Source: Lucinisca nassula
Lineage: Eukaryota; Mollusca; Bivalvia; Lucinida; Lucinidae
Direction of reading: 5' to 3'
NCBI GenBank assembly: GCA_963580285.1
Contig: OY757017.1
Location: 117,081,527 to 117,145,526 of the forward strand
Length of the DNA: 64,000 nt
Below, piece after piece: positions 30,421 through 41,359 of this stretch (its first letter is position 1; each line of letters starts with the position of its first letter). Under the pieces are notes generated by a model. That model saw only the letters and a program-made list of their open reading frames with translations. It searched no databases and was not told the origin of the DNA. Both the position numbers and the translations under genes were made by a program.

Positions 30421-32667
30421 CAAGGCATCGCATGCGATACAAATCCCCTCGCACTAGACAACTTCGTGTGTGGAAAACACTGAAATGGCAAAAGTCCAAC
30501 TTGCTTGAGATATTATCATATGCAACATTTGTGTAAAGTTTGTTTAAAAATCCTCCAATAAATGTACACTCTAGAGTGATGACAATTCTCTAAAAATAGC
30601 CATAGTGACCTTGACTTGAGGCTATGACCACGAAAGTAGATCTTGCTCAAGATATTATCATAAGCATATTTTGTGTGAAGTTATATTAAAATCTGTTAAT
30701 AAATGTAGGCGGTAGAGCGATGACAAAGTTTTTCTAAAGATAGCCACAGTGACCTTGACTTTGAGGTCATGACCTTGAAAGTCGAAATAAGTCGAGATAT
30801 TATCATAAGAAACATTTGTGTGAAGTTCTATTACAATCCATCATTAAATGTAGGCGCTAGAGCGATGACAAAGTTTTTCTAAAAATAGCCACAGTGACCT
30901 TGACCTTGAAAGTCTAAATAGCTCGAGATATTGTCATAAGAAACATTTGTGTGAAGTTCTATTGAAATTTGTGAAAAAATGTTGTCACTAGAGCAATGAC
31001 AAAGTTTTTCTAAAAATAGCCACAGTGACCTTGACCTTGAAAGTCAAACTCGCTCGAGGTATTGTCCTAAGGAACATTTGTGTGAAGTTATATTGAAATG
31101 GATGAAGAAATGTAAGCGCTAGAGCCATGAAAAAGTTTTTCTAAAAATAGCCACAGCGACCTTGACCTTGAAAGTGGAACGCACTAGAGATATTGTTATA
31201 AGGAACATTTGTGTGAAGTAATATTGAAATTGGTGAAAAAAATGTAAGCGCTAGAGCAATGACAATGTTTTTCTAAAAATAGCCACAGTGACCTTGACCT
31301 TGAAAGTCAAACTCGTTCGAGGTATTGTCATAAGCAACATTTGTGTGAAGTTCTATTGAAATCAGTGAAGAAATGTAGGCGCTAGAGCGATAACAAAGTT
31401 TTCTAAAAATAGCCATAGTGACCTTGACCTTGAAAGTCGAAATGGTGAGATATTGTCATAAGGAACATTTGTGTGAAGTTATATTGAAATAAATGAAGAA
31501 ATGTAAGCGCTAGAGGGATGACAAGTTTTTCTAAAAATAGACACAGTGACCTTGACCTTGAAAGTGGAACTCGCTAGAGATATTGTCATAAGGAACATTT
31601 GTATGAAGTTATATTGAAATTGGTGAAGAAATGTAAACCCTAGAGCGATGACAAAGTTTTTCTAAAAAATAGCCACAGTGACCTTGACCTTGACCTTGAG
31701 GCCTTGACATTGATAGTCGAACCCGCTTTGGATATTATCATAAGGAACATTTGTGTGAAGTTATATTGAAATCAGTGAAGAAATATAGGCGATAGAGCGA
31801 TGACAAAGTTTTTTCTAAAAATAGCCACAGTGACCCTGACCTTGAGGCCATGAGTTGGAAAGTCGAACTCGCTGGAGATATTTTTATAAGGAACATTTGT
31901 GTGAAGTTATATTGAAATTGGTGGAGAAATGTAGGCGCTAGAGCGATGAAAATGTTTTTCTAAAAATAGCCACAGTGACCTTGACCTTGAGGTCATGACC
32001 TTGAAAGTCCAACTCGCTCAAGATAATGTCATAAGGAACATTTGTGTGAAGTTATATTGAAATCAGTGAAGAAATGTAGGAGCTAGAGCGATGACAAAGT
32101 TTTTCTAAAAATAGCCACTGTGACCTTGACCTTGAAGCCATGACCTTGAAAGTGGAACTCGCTCAAGATATTTCTATAAGGATCATTTGTGTGAAGTTAT
32201 ATTGAAATTGGTGAAGAAATGTAAGCGCTAGAGCGATGACAATGTTTTTCTAAAAATAGCCACAGTGACCTTGACCTTGAGGTCATGACCTTGAAAGTCC
32301 AACTCGCTCGAGATATTTTTATAAGGATCATTTGTTTGAAGTTATATTGAAATTGGGGGAGAAATGTAGGCCATGACAAAGTTTTAAAAAAAATAGCCAG
32401 AGTGACCTTGACCTTGAGGTCATGACCTTGAAAGTCGATCTTGCTCCAGATATTGTCGTAAGGAACGTTTGTATGAAGTTATATTAAAATCGGTCAAGAA
32501 ATGTAGGCGCTAGAGCGATGACAAAAGTACGTACGTACGTGGCGCTAGAGCGATGACAAAAGTATGTACGTACGTTGCGCTAGAGCGATGACAAAAGTAC
32601 GTACTTACGTACGTACGTACGGGACAAATGCTATATCCCCCCTCACAACTATGTTGTGCGAGGGGAT
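30421..32667 (+). mobile_element. Nested tandem-core element with inverted ends
   Basis: Left CAAGGCATCGCATGCGATAC with ATCCCCTCGCA shortly after; right hairpin ATCCCCCCTCACAAC...GTTGTGCGAGGGGAT. The core is about 14 units of 120-146 bp, each with ATAGCCACAGTGACCTTGAC, AGGAACATTTGTGTGAAGTT and GCGCTAGAGCGATGACAAAG. Then a GTAC-rich microsatellite (32527-32620). It interrupts an outer unit cleanly: CATGCAAAATAAAA before, ATGAAATCCAACAGG after; uninterrupted units are at 32979 and 33309. Confidence 0.8.
32527..32622 (+). repeat. GTAC microsatellite with a repeated 35-bp block
   Basis: GCGCTAGAGCGATGACAAAA alternates with GTAC runs three times, as if the end of the last core unit had been re-copied with the microsatellite. 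Confidence 0.85.
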
Positions 32668-33360
32668 AATGAAATCCAACAGGTGGGTTTGGAGGAGAAG
32701 ATGTTTAAAGATTTTTAATTTTTTGCGTGGTTTTGTTGCCATGGCAACCAGAGTTCTGGGTGTAACAAAATTCTTTGAAGGAATTTAGAAGAGGACTAAG
32801 TAAAGAACATTCCTGTGAAGTTTGGTTACAATTGGCCCAGTAGTTTAGGAGGAGAAGATGTTTTAGCATTACACTATATGTAAAATAGGGAAAATAAGCC
32901 CCGCCCATGGCGGCCATGTTTTTTGTCGGAACAAAATTTCTTCAAGGAATCTGAAAGGGGTCCACCCAAGGAACATTCATGCAAAATAAAAATGAAATCC
33001 AACAGGTGGTTTTGGAGGAGAAGATTTTTAAAGATTTTTAATATTTTGTGTTGTTTTGTTGCCATGGCAACCAGAGTTCTGGGTGTAACAAAATTCTATG
33101 AAGGAATTTAGAAGAGGACTAAGTAAGTAACATTCCTGTGAAGTTTGGTTACAATGGGCCCAATAGTTTAGGAGGAGAAGATGTTTTAGCATTACACTAT
33201 ATGTTAAATGTTAAATAGGGAAAATAAGCCCCGCCCATGGCGGCCATGTTTTTTGTCGGATCAAAATTTCTTCAAGGAATCGGAAAGAGGTCAACCCAAG
33301 GAACAGTCATGCAAAATAAAAATGAAATCCAACAGGTGGTTTTGGAGGAGAAGATGTTTA

Positions 33361-33392
<32 letters not shown>

Positions 33393-33616
33393 GGTTTAGT
33401 TGCCATGGCAACCAGAGTTCTGGGTGTGACAAAATTCTTGGAAGGAATTTAGAAGAGGACAATGTATGGAACATTCCTGTGAAGTTTGGTTACAATTGGC
33501 CCAGTAGTTTAGGAGGAGAAGATGTTTAAAGAAAAAGTTAACGCACGACCGCACGGACGCACGACGGACACAGGGCCATAACAATAGCCCCACTGGCCTT
33601 CGGCCAGTGGAGCTAA
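32668..33616 (+). repeat. Outer element, last units and 3' end
   Basis: Higher-order unit of about 300 bp repeated nearly three times (GTTGCCATGGCAACCAGAGT; GCCCCGCCCATGGCGGCCAT). A T-run lies at 33367-33392, ACGC/ACGG stretch at 33540-33570, hairpin at 33591-33609, CTAA at 33613-33616. Confidence 0.8.
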
Positions 33617-34150
33617 AAATGAATACGGAGTATAACATCTAAACCCAGCTTTGATCATTTTCGGCATACATGTTGATGTTGACAATACATAACCCAAAAA
33701 TTGCCTTATACCAAATTACTTTACAAACGGCATCGCCTATGCAATCTGTTTGAAAAATTATTTCGAAGTGTAACTTCTAATCTGCTTGGAATATTTTGAC
33801 AACTGTTAGCATGCAGTCAGATAATGTACAGATCTAACCAACGAGATTCCTGAATGCCCAATTTCTTTATTTTATCCTCGGCAAGGTAAAAAATTCACCC
33901 ACTGACACGGTCGTATAACTTTCAAATTGACGGGTATATTTTTATAATGTTTTGCATGCAGATGTTAATTGACAAGATCAAGCTATGCCAGATAGCTTTA
34001 TAAACAGCCTCACCGAAGCAATTTTTATAGACTGACTACGGATGTATAACTTATAAATTGCTGGGAAAAATATGATACTTTTTCACATGAAGATAAACAT
34101 CATCAAGACGTAACCAAGAAGAATGTCTAATGCAAGATAATTATGCTTCC
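33617..34150 (+). repeat. 147-bp tandem array, right part
   Basis: About 3.5 diverged units continue the left array (ATACGGAGTATAACATCTAA; TTTACAAACGGCATCGCC; TTTATAAACAGCCTCACC). Confidence 0.8.
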
Positions 34151-34165
34151 CCCCCCCCCCCCCGG
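34151..34165 (+). repeat. Poly-C tract
   Basis: About 14 C at the end of the 147-bp array. Confidence 0.9.
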
Positions 34166-34299
34166 CCCGGTAATTTTTCAAAAACTAATTACATAAAATA
34201 ACTTTAAAGCCGCCAAACAATTGAGCAAGCCGCAGTTATTGCATGAACTGTAGCTCAGCAGAAATTTTCAAGTAAACTGTAGAACTGCATGGTTGCTAT

Positions 34300-34480
34300 A
34301 GTGCTAAAAAACATTGATTGTGGGTACTTGCTAAAACTGCCTTGTCAAGGCGGTTCAATCAAGTCCCCACAATCAATGTTTTGAGCAGAGATAAGAAAAG
34401 ATCACAATTTTGTATCTTAAAATTTCCATTTTATTTTTGCCGAAAAATTGACAGTGTATTTGTACAGGCGTGTTTTGTGA
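34300..34480. mobile_element. MITE-A copy, one half
   Basis: Hairpin CAAGGCGGTTC type at 34320-34375, then the half ending ACAGGCGTGTTTTGTGATG. Confidence 0.75.
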
Positions 34481-35051
34481 TGGTTGTTGCGGGGTCTACA
34501 CCTTAGCGTGAGTTTATTTCAATATAGGTATTGTTGCTTTAACACGACTTCTGGCCCAGAATAACTTCAAACAGCTATGTTCATTGGATCTATATGAACC
34601 TGATTTCAAATACCAATCAGACGCTAAATCAAATTATCAAAGCTACGCTCCATCAGCACTCTCAGTGCTTTGATTAATATATGGGTATGACAGCTTACTA
34701 CCTTGACATATGATAGTATTCGCAGTCATTCATACAGTACCTACTCTCATTTTATTATCAGAACAGTTTTTAAAAAGTACGTTTTTAAGCTTTTATCATT
34801 ACAAAGCCTAGGGAACCAAATTTGACCTTTGCATACAATATGTCAAGGTCAACCTAGGGCTATTATTTTTGCAACTGTGGTAGTATTTAGTCACCAAATG
34901 CTATATACAAAGTTTCAAAACAATTGGAACTGTTGATTGACCTGCAATGCAAATGAATTTTAGAATGACCTTGGTCGCTGGCATTCATAGACATTCGTTT
35001 TGTACCTACTCTCGTGTCATAAATAGCAATAGTTGTTTGAAAAAATGCACT
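34481..35051 (+). repeat. Old degraded tandem element, part 1
   Basis: Phrases such as AAAGCCTAGGGAACCAAATT, TGACCTTTGCATACAATATG and ACATGTCAAGG-type text resemble units at 45300-47000 and 52400-54500. Low similarity. Confidence 0.45.
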
Positions 35052-35322
35052 CATCACGTGAACAAGTCCGTGAAATAGGGACCCACCGAAACCCAACTTT
35101 ATACAGAGAAAGCTATGGTTTACGGGGGTAAACATTATTTTCCTTATTTCTGCTAGAAGACATAGGTTGTTGGTACTCGTTAGAACCACCTCAATGAGGC
35201 AGTTCTAACGAGCCACAAAACCTATGCTTGGAGTATAAATAAGAAAAATATCAGAAATTTTCATCAGAAAATTGCCATTTTGGAGGTTTGAAAAATGTAC
35301 TATATCACACGGATGTGTTATC
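35052..35322. mobile_element. MITE-B copy
   Basis: CATCACGTGAACAAGTCCG at left, hairpin ACTCGTTAGAACCACCTC with loop AATG, right ATCACACGGATGTG. Splits the old tandem element. Confidence 0.85.
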
Positions 35323-35767
35323 ATAGCAATGCCTAAGACCCCCATTTGACCTTTCCTTAAAGCAGGTCAGAGTCCACCTGGGGTCATTATTGCTGCGACA
35401 ACTTGTTAGCACTCAGACACCCGATGCTACATACCAAGCTTCAAGACAATAAGCCAAGTGGTTCTGGAGTAGAAGACTTCCTAACGGCTTTCTACATAGG
35501 GGCAACCTTGCATATGTGACTGGACCATTTGAACAAATGATTTTCCCTCACTGTTAGAAGGCTATCTATAAAAGTTGAATAAAAATAGTCCAGTGATTTT
35601 AGACAAGAAAAACATCAAATGGCATTATGGACGTGTGTTTCAGGGTTAACCAGAAGTTAAACCGGGACGCGGACGCACCCTCCCACACCCCGCACGGACA
35701 TCGCTATTCTAAAGGACTGAAGTTTTCCTTGAAAAACCCGTCCAATAAAATGTATTTTGAATTTTCA
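35323..35767 (+). repeat. Old degraded tandem element, part 2
   Basis: CATTTGACCTTTCCTTAAAG, ACATACCAAGCTTCAAGACA and a short GGACGCGGACGCACCC stretch at 35660-35680. No gene seen. Confidence 0.45.
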
Positions 35768-36087
35768 GTAAATATATGTCTAAGTTGCGCAAATTGTTCT
35801 GCTCTGTTGAGCAAGCTTGGGTCAGTTGTTCAAAGCATCGTTAGCTTAACGAGCTTGTTAGTGGTCATATTGTATATGTTCTAGCAAGTACAAGATCGAA
35901 AATTTTGATATCTTTGCTGATAAAAATTAGTAAATATCTGTCTAAAGTGCTCAAATTGTTCTGCTCTGTTGAGCTGCTGGGGTCAGTTGTTCAAAGCATC
36001 GTTAGCTTAACGAGCTTGTTAGTAGTCAAATTGAATATGTTCTAGCAAGTACAAGATCGAAAATTTTGATATTTTTGCTGAAAAAAT
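35768..36087 (+). repeat. 160-bp tandem duplication
   Basis: 35768-35928 and 35931-36087 are nearly identical (GTAAATAT...; CATCGTTAGCTTAACGAGCT; ATGTTCTAGCAAGTACAAGA). Confidence 0.9.
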
Positions 36088-36137
36088 GTGAGCAGCTTTT
36101 GCAGCCGCAAAAGCTGCACACATTTTTCAGCACAAAT
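36072..36137. repeat. Palindrome at the edge of an inverted repeat
   Basis: GCAGCTTTTGC, short loop, GCAAAAGCTGC, extended by TTTTTGCTGAAAAAATGTG on the left and its complement on the right. Confidence 0.85.
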
Positions 36138-36189
36138 ATTAGCATAACTGCCATAATTAATGATAAATTTTAACGATACGTTCACTAAC

Positions 36190-37523
36190 GACGTCAATGG
36201 TTTTGAACAACTGGCCCCAGCTTGCTCAACAGAGCAGAACAATTTGAGAAACTTGCAAAACGGTTTGAGTAATTTTGCTGGAGGGTCAGCAATAGATAAC
36301 TCCTGGGAAATTACTTCAAAATCAATCCACTGGTTAAGAAGGAGAAGATGTTTAATTTTTTTTCTTTCTACTTTTAGCTTTCGTGGCAATTTTGTTCATC
36401 CGAGCAAAACAGTTTGAGCAATTTTGTAGAGTCACCCAAGTAATATTCATGTGAAAATATTTCAAATTCAGTTGGTTAAAGAGGACAAGTTGTTTGAAGA
36501 TTTTTTCTCTATTTGTACCTCTAGGGGCCAGCCATCTTGTTTATCCGAGCGGAACGGTTTGATCAATGTTGGTAGAGGGTCAGCCAAGGACCATTCATGT
36601 GCAATTATTTAAAAATCCGTGTACTGGTTAAAAGGAATAAGTCGTTTAAAGGTGTTTACAACTGTTTGCTCTGACGGTCATCTTGTTTATCCAGCAGAAC
36701 AGTTTTCTTGTTATTTGGGGCCACCATTCCATTGTGGAATTTTTTAAAAAATATTTGAGAGTCTCTGATGAGGTCTCATTGGTCGAAACTATCTAGTATG
36801 ACACATAAAAGTTGTACACTCCTTACTTTTAAGTACTTTGCTGTTCCTTGCTTCCAAAGGATAACCGTTTTCTGCAACATACTGAGCAATTTTGGCTGAG
36901 GGTCACCCAAGGAATATTCCTGGAAATTATTTTATAATTGGGCTGGTAGCCTTGGAGGAGATGTCATTTAAGGCTTTTCTTTTTCTAGTGGTGGCCATTT
37001 TTTCAGCGCAGCAGAACACTTAGGCAATCCCAAATAACATTCCTGTAACATTATTTTAAAATTTCGTTCACCGGTTTGGGATGTATTTTAAGTAAATTGT
37101 TGACAGACAAATAGACGTTTACATGTAGCTCTGGCATCCATCTTGTTTATCCGAGCTGAACGGTTTGAGCAGTTTTGGTAGAAGGTCACCGAAGAAATAT
37201 TCCTTTAAAATTAATTTGAAATTGGGCAAATGGCCCAGGAGGTGATTTCATTTTAAGATTGTTTTCAACTTTTATCTGTGGTGGCATTTTATTCAACGGG
37301 GAGTAACCATTAAGGCGATTTTGATAGATAGTCAACCCAAAACGTCCCTGTAAAATTATTATTAATTAATATTTTAATTCATGCATAGGTTTAGGTGATG
37401 CTTATTATGTTAATTGTTGACAGCCGCACGACGCATGACAGACAACACACGATGCACGACGCACGACGGACATTGAGTGGCAACAAAAGTTCACCCTGAA
37501 CCTTTGGCACAAGGGAGCTAAAT
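36190..37523 (+). repeat. Degraded Helitron-like element with tandem core
   Basis: Repeated phrases GCCATCTTGTTTATCCGAGC, GAACGGTTTGAGC and CACCCAAGGAATATTC recur about every 160-170 bp. The stretch GCACGACGCATGACAGACAA at 37425 and the end AAGGGAGCTAAA (to 37523) mirror the ends of the element at 23784-33616. Confidence 0.65.
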
Positions 37524-37678
37524 ATCAGAAATTAACCATTTGCACTGGTTATACGGAGGCGTTAGCTTAATAAAACTGGTTCAACTGAAGTCGGTCTCTG
37601 GATGCTGCAAGAGAAGTATGCTAAAAGCAAGGGGCATCATTTGGTGCCAGGAAAGAGTTCACCATGTCACGCGTGTGC

Positions 37679-37933
37679 CATCACGAAAACACACATATAC
37701 ATTGTAAATTCTTCCCCTAAAAAACTAAAATTTTAAGATGAAAAAGTTTAATATGTTTCTTTATAGATTGTGGGTTCTCGTTAGATTGCCTCATTGAGGC
37801 TGTTCTAACGAGTACCGACACTTCATAATGTATAGCAGAAATAAAGCAAATAATGTTTACACCTATAAACACCAGTTTACTACATAAAATAGGGATTGAG
37901 AGGTCAAAACTATATAGGCACGTTTTCGTGATG
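37679..37933. mobile_element. MITE-A copy
   Basis: CATCACGAAAACACACATAT to AGGCACGTTTTCGTGATG. Hairpin shortened on the left arm. Confidence 0.85.
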
Positions 37934-38089
37934 CTTGTGCGTTACTGTATTGTGGCATTAGTGAGTCAGTTCTATTTAGCACGGACAACCTACCGCGAGG
38001 GAGTGGGGTGGGGTAATGGCGTCTAGCAAACACCACACGATAACAAATTCGTGTCCTAAAATGGCGTATTTCATATCTCTAGAACTAGT

Positions 38090-38350
38090 AGTTTTCAGCA
38101 CAAAATGTTTAATATTTTTCCCAATATTCATCCAAACATAAATTGCGAGTGCTCGATAGAGCCGCCTCCATCAAAACATAGATTATGGGTGCTCGTTAGA
38201 ACCGCCTCACGGAGGCGGTTCTAACGAATACCCACAATCTATGTTTTAGCAAACTTAAGCAAACTTTAGGAAAATAAAGTAGGATTCTGTATACCCCGCT
38301 TTCCCTTTATACAATGGGGTTTAGAGAGGTTGTTTACTTGATGACTTGAT
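38090..38350. mobile_element. MITE-B copy with an extra half hairpin
   Basis: GCTCGATAGAGCCGCCTC half hairpin at 38148, then a full one at 38190-38227. The second hairpin and right end (GTTTACTTGATG) are diverged. Confidence 0.7.
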
Positions 38351-38803
38351 ACGTGTGCATCCTTGTAAATAGCATTTGCCCTGATATATAAGCTCGGTCT
38401 TAATACTGATTGTTAATGTGATGAAAGTGGGAGGTTAATGAACTAATCTATCAAAGACTTCTTATTTCGTTTACGGCAATGGTAGTAATTTCGCAATATT
38501 GCATCAATACCAGGAGCCACTTTGTCTAAATTAAGTTTTCAATTTCAATACTTTCGAAATGCAAAAAATCTCTTTCCTTAATGCTGCAAAATGACTCAGT
38601 GTTCAACTAATTAACAGCAACGGTTGACATCTAGCGTAACAAAGGCTCCATATAACCGTGTTCTAATTTCTTTTTGCAGTTTTCCCTGACATTCGCGTAT
38701 TGATGGATTAGTTTAACTTTATGATTCCAAATAAATCTTGAGAGAAACTGGGTCTCGTTACAAGAACATAGCGGTTCCTTTTTGTAATATTTTTCAATGC
38801 CCG
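38351..38803. other. Unassigned sequence
   Basis: No repeat family or gene recognised. Confidence 0.4.
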
Positions 38804-39083
38804 CATCACGTAAACACGCCTATACAGTTTTGACCCCCTTGAACCCGACTTGTATATAGTAAAACTGGAGTTTACAGGGGTAAACCTTATTTTCCTTAAT
38901 TCTGCTAAAAAATATAGATTGTGTGTACTCAGTAGATCCGCCTCATCGAGGCGGTTCTCACGAGTACCCACAAGCTATATTTTGAGCAGAAATAAGAAAA
39001 ATATCACAATTTTTCATCTGAAAAATTTAGTTTTTTCGGTGGTAAACTTTACAATGTATTTGTATAGGCATCTTTTCGTAATG
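38804..39083. mobile_element. MITE-A copy
   Basis: Reverse orientation, CATCACGTAAACACGCCTAT to AGGCATCTTTTCGTAATG. The hairpin has loop ATCG, opposite to most reverse copies. Confidence 0.9.
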
Positions 39084-39185
39084 CGAATCAGACAGTTATT
39101 TGTGATACTTTTCTTATTTCTCTCACACTAGGGTTTGTGGGTGCTTGTTGGAACCGCCTCATCAAAGAGGTTCAAAAAGACTCAG
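39084..39185. repeat. MITE-A/B hairpin remnant
   Basis: GATACTTTTCTTATTTCTCT and GGAACCGCCTCATCAAAGAG without ends. Confidence 0.5.
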
Positions 39186-39439
39186 ATTCAATGAAAACGC
39201 GCAATTTTAGAATTTTTATTTCTTTAATTTCAGGTAAAAACAACTGACATTTTCAACTGATAACTACGGTATTGTAAAGCATGTTTGTTTGACACGAAGA
39301 CTGCGCGAATTTCATGTTGCGCATCTGCACGTGCAAAATGCAAAAGTTCCACAATTTTCGTGATCATGATATTTTTAGCACTTTCTTTACTGTCATTATA
39401 CGGTCCGGATTCTTTACGTTAAAAAGCCAGCAAAACATC

Positions 39440-40520
39440 GTCTAAGAACAAGCTAATGGGACGTCTAAGTATCGTTGATCGTTATCGTGCCATCGGTATG
39501 GTTGAAGGTGGGCTTTCATACCACCAACTTGCAGAGTGTATAGATTGTTCGCACAATATGATTGCTCGATTGGTTGAAAGGTACAACGCTACGGGGTCTG
39601 TGGATGATAGACAACGCCCTGGACGTTCGGCACATTGTTTTTAGTCGTTTACGCGACCGATTCAGGACGTCTGTAAAAACTGCCAAGGAGACAGTGGGAA
39701 CCCAAAACCTACGCGTAAGTGACTTAACTGTATGGCGGCGTTTCCAGGAACGCGGTATTTCTAGCCATAAGACGTGCAGTGGGAACGTTTTAACGGTGGA
39801 ACGTCGTTGATGGTCGAAGGTCGAATCAGTCGCTTTAATTGGTGTCGACAGCGTATCCGATGGACACAACAGCGTTGGCGTGGTGTTCACGGGCGAGTCC
39901 CGTTTTTTTGTCGAAATGTTTGATAGACGGCGTAACGTATGAGGTCGACGTGGGGAGCGGTTTCAAGACTGTTGTGCTAAACAGGTGTCAAGTAGGGGTG
40001 GTGGTAGCGCAATGGTGTTGGGAATGATCCCATTGCGCCACAAAACCCAACTCATTGTTGTTGATGGCACTTTGACGGCACGTCGGTACATCGATGAAAT
40101 CATAGAGCCTGAGGTGGTACCGTTTTACGCAATAATGGCGGTGACGTTACGCTTTTCCAACAGGATAATGCACGTGCTTATTCTGCGAGGCTAACCATGG
40201 ACATTTTCAATCAAAATGGTGTGCAAATTCTTCCTTGGTCTGCGTTTTCGCCGGATTTAAACCCAAATGAGCACCTTTGGGACCAGCTCGGAAAACGTGT
40301 TTACAGCCGACGGCATCCGCCAATCAACGTCAGTAGCTTGTCATGGTGCTACAGGACAACATCACACAAGACCAGATACGGCGTTTATTTCGAAACTTGA
40401 GGCGTCGATGCCAAACAATACTTAAGCTAATGGAGGACATACCCGGTATTTGGATATGTGATTTTGATTTTTCGGGTATGTGAACTTATTCGAGTCTTCG
40501 TATCTCTGCATCCAATAAAA
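39440..40520 (+). pseudogene. Tc1/mariner-like transposase, inactivated
   Basis: From ATG at 39456: MGRLSIVDRYRAIGMVEGGL with an N-terminal helix-turn-helix (YHQLAECIDCSHNMIARLVE) and linker RQRPGRS. A deletion shifts the frame; the second frame gives LRDRFRTSVKTAKETVGTQN. The catalytic block VVFTGESRF has Gly where the first DDE Asp (TDES) belongs. Further on are QDNARAYSARLT-like codons with the second Asp (about 40161) and FSPDLNPNEHLWDQLGKRVY with the third acidic residue (40251-40310). At least three frame changes. I found no convincing terminal inverted repeats. Expected full length about 340 residues. Confidence 0.9.
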
Positions 40521-40534
40521 TTATGTAACTCTGT

Positions 40535-40730
40535 AGTGAGTCTGTGTATGAGCCCAGGCAAATGGCGCGAGTAGGAACGACTGGAATTGAAACCATGGCG
40601 GTACCTTTTGGGTGGTTTTTAGATTTCATCTCGATGTCGGATAAAAGTCCAGCAAAAACGGACACACCATCTCCCAGCTGACTTAAATAGTGTTGACTGT
40701 ATTAAAAACCTGAACTCAAACAAAACCCCA
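40535..40730 (+). mobile_element. SINE-1 copy, degraded
   Basis: GCCCAGGCAAATGGCGCGAG to CTGAACTCAAACAAAACC. Confidence 0.65.
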
Positions 40731-40754
40731 GTTTTTCCATACAAAATCAAATTA

Positions 40755-41135
40755 AAAATCCTGTTATTTTTCATATTTCTGCTCAAAGCATAGATTGAGT
40801 GAGTGAGTGAGTGAGTGAGTGTTTGAGTTTTAAGTCCCGCCAACAGCTAAGGTCATACATGTACGCAGACGGGACCTCGGTTTAAAGACTCATCCGAAAG
40901 TCTGGAGAAGCCCGGTATCGATCCTGCGACCCCTGTTTTACAAGGCGGGCAGCGTAACCACTTCACCACGGAGGCTTCTTAAAACCTAGATTGTGGAAAC
41001 TCGTTAGATTACCCATAATCTTTATTTGTTTTATCAAAAATGAGAAAAATAATAGATACCCCTGTAAATCCCAGATTTACTATATAATAGTGGGGGTTTA
41101 GGGGTCAAAATCATATAGGCGTGTTTTCGTTATGA
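40755..41135. mobile_element. MITE-A remnant split by a tRNA-like SINE
   Basis: TTTTCATATTTCTGCTCAAA before; AACCTAGATTGTGGAAACTC, second hairpin and TATAGGCGTGTTTTCGTTATG after. Confidence 0.7.
40797..40978 (-). mobile_element. SINE with tRNA-Thr-like head
   Basis: On the minus strand GCCTCCGTGGTGAAGTGG, then GCCTTGTAAAACAGGGG (anticodon TGT position) and GGATCGATACCGGG (box B-like). It continues into a body ending in a GAGT repeat (40797-40822). The T-arm and acceptor do not pair fully, so not a tRNA gene. Confidence 0.7.
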
Positions 41136-41357
41136 CAATGTTTTCAAACTCCATGAATTATGACCTTTTCTATCATGTCGGTGTGTTATCTGAGCGGATA
41201 ATGCATCTTGTTGCTTTATATGGCTGCTAATACAATCTTTTAATTCATACTTCCTTAGCGTACCTTGTAATAGTTCGTCTGTCATTACCGGTAATGACCG
41301 ATCTTAATCACATATTTTTTTGTAAAATTTTGCTGTTTGTGTTTTCTAAGGTAGCTG
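41136..41357. other. Unassigned sequence
   Basis: Nothing recognised. Confidence 0.3.
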
Positions 41358-41359
41358 AT

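Larger units (their letters stand above)
23784..33616 (+). mobile_element. Composite Helitron-like ('pearl'-type) block inserted in a tandem array
   Basis: Starts ACAAGAGGCCCAAGAGGGCC and ends with hairpin CACTGGCCTTCGGCCAGTG followed by GAGCTAA (33591-33616). A short hairpin a few bases before CTAA/CTRR is the Helitron-type 3' signature. The same 147-bp array lies on both sides and joins without loss. Inside are units with TGGCGGCCATGTTTTTTGTC, CCACCCAAGGAACATTCATG and GCCATGGCAACCAGAGTTCT, an ACGC/ACGG-rich stretch before the end, and two further nested elements. It has no protein-coding capacity. An additional 3' end at 29525-29549 suggests internal duplication. Confidence 0.75.
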
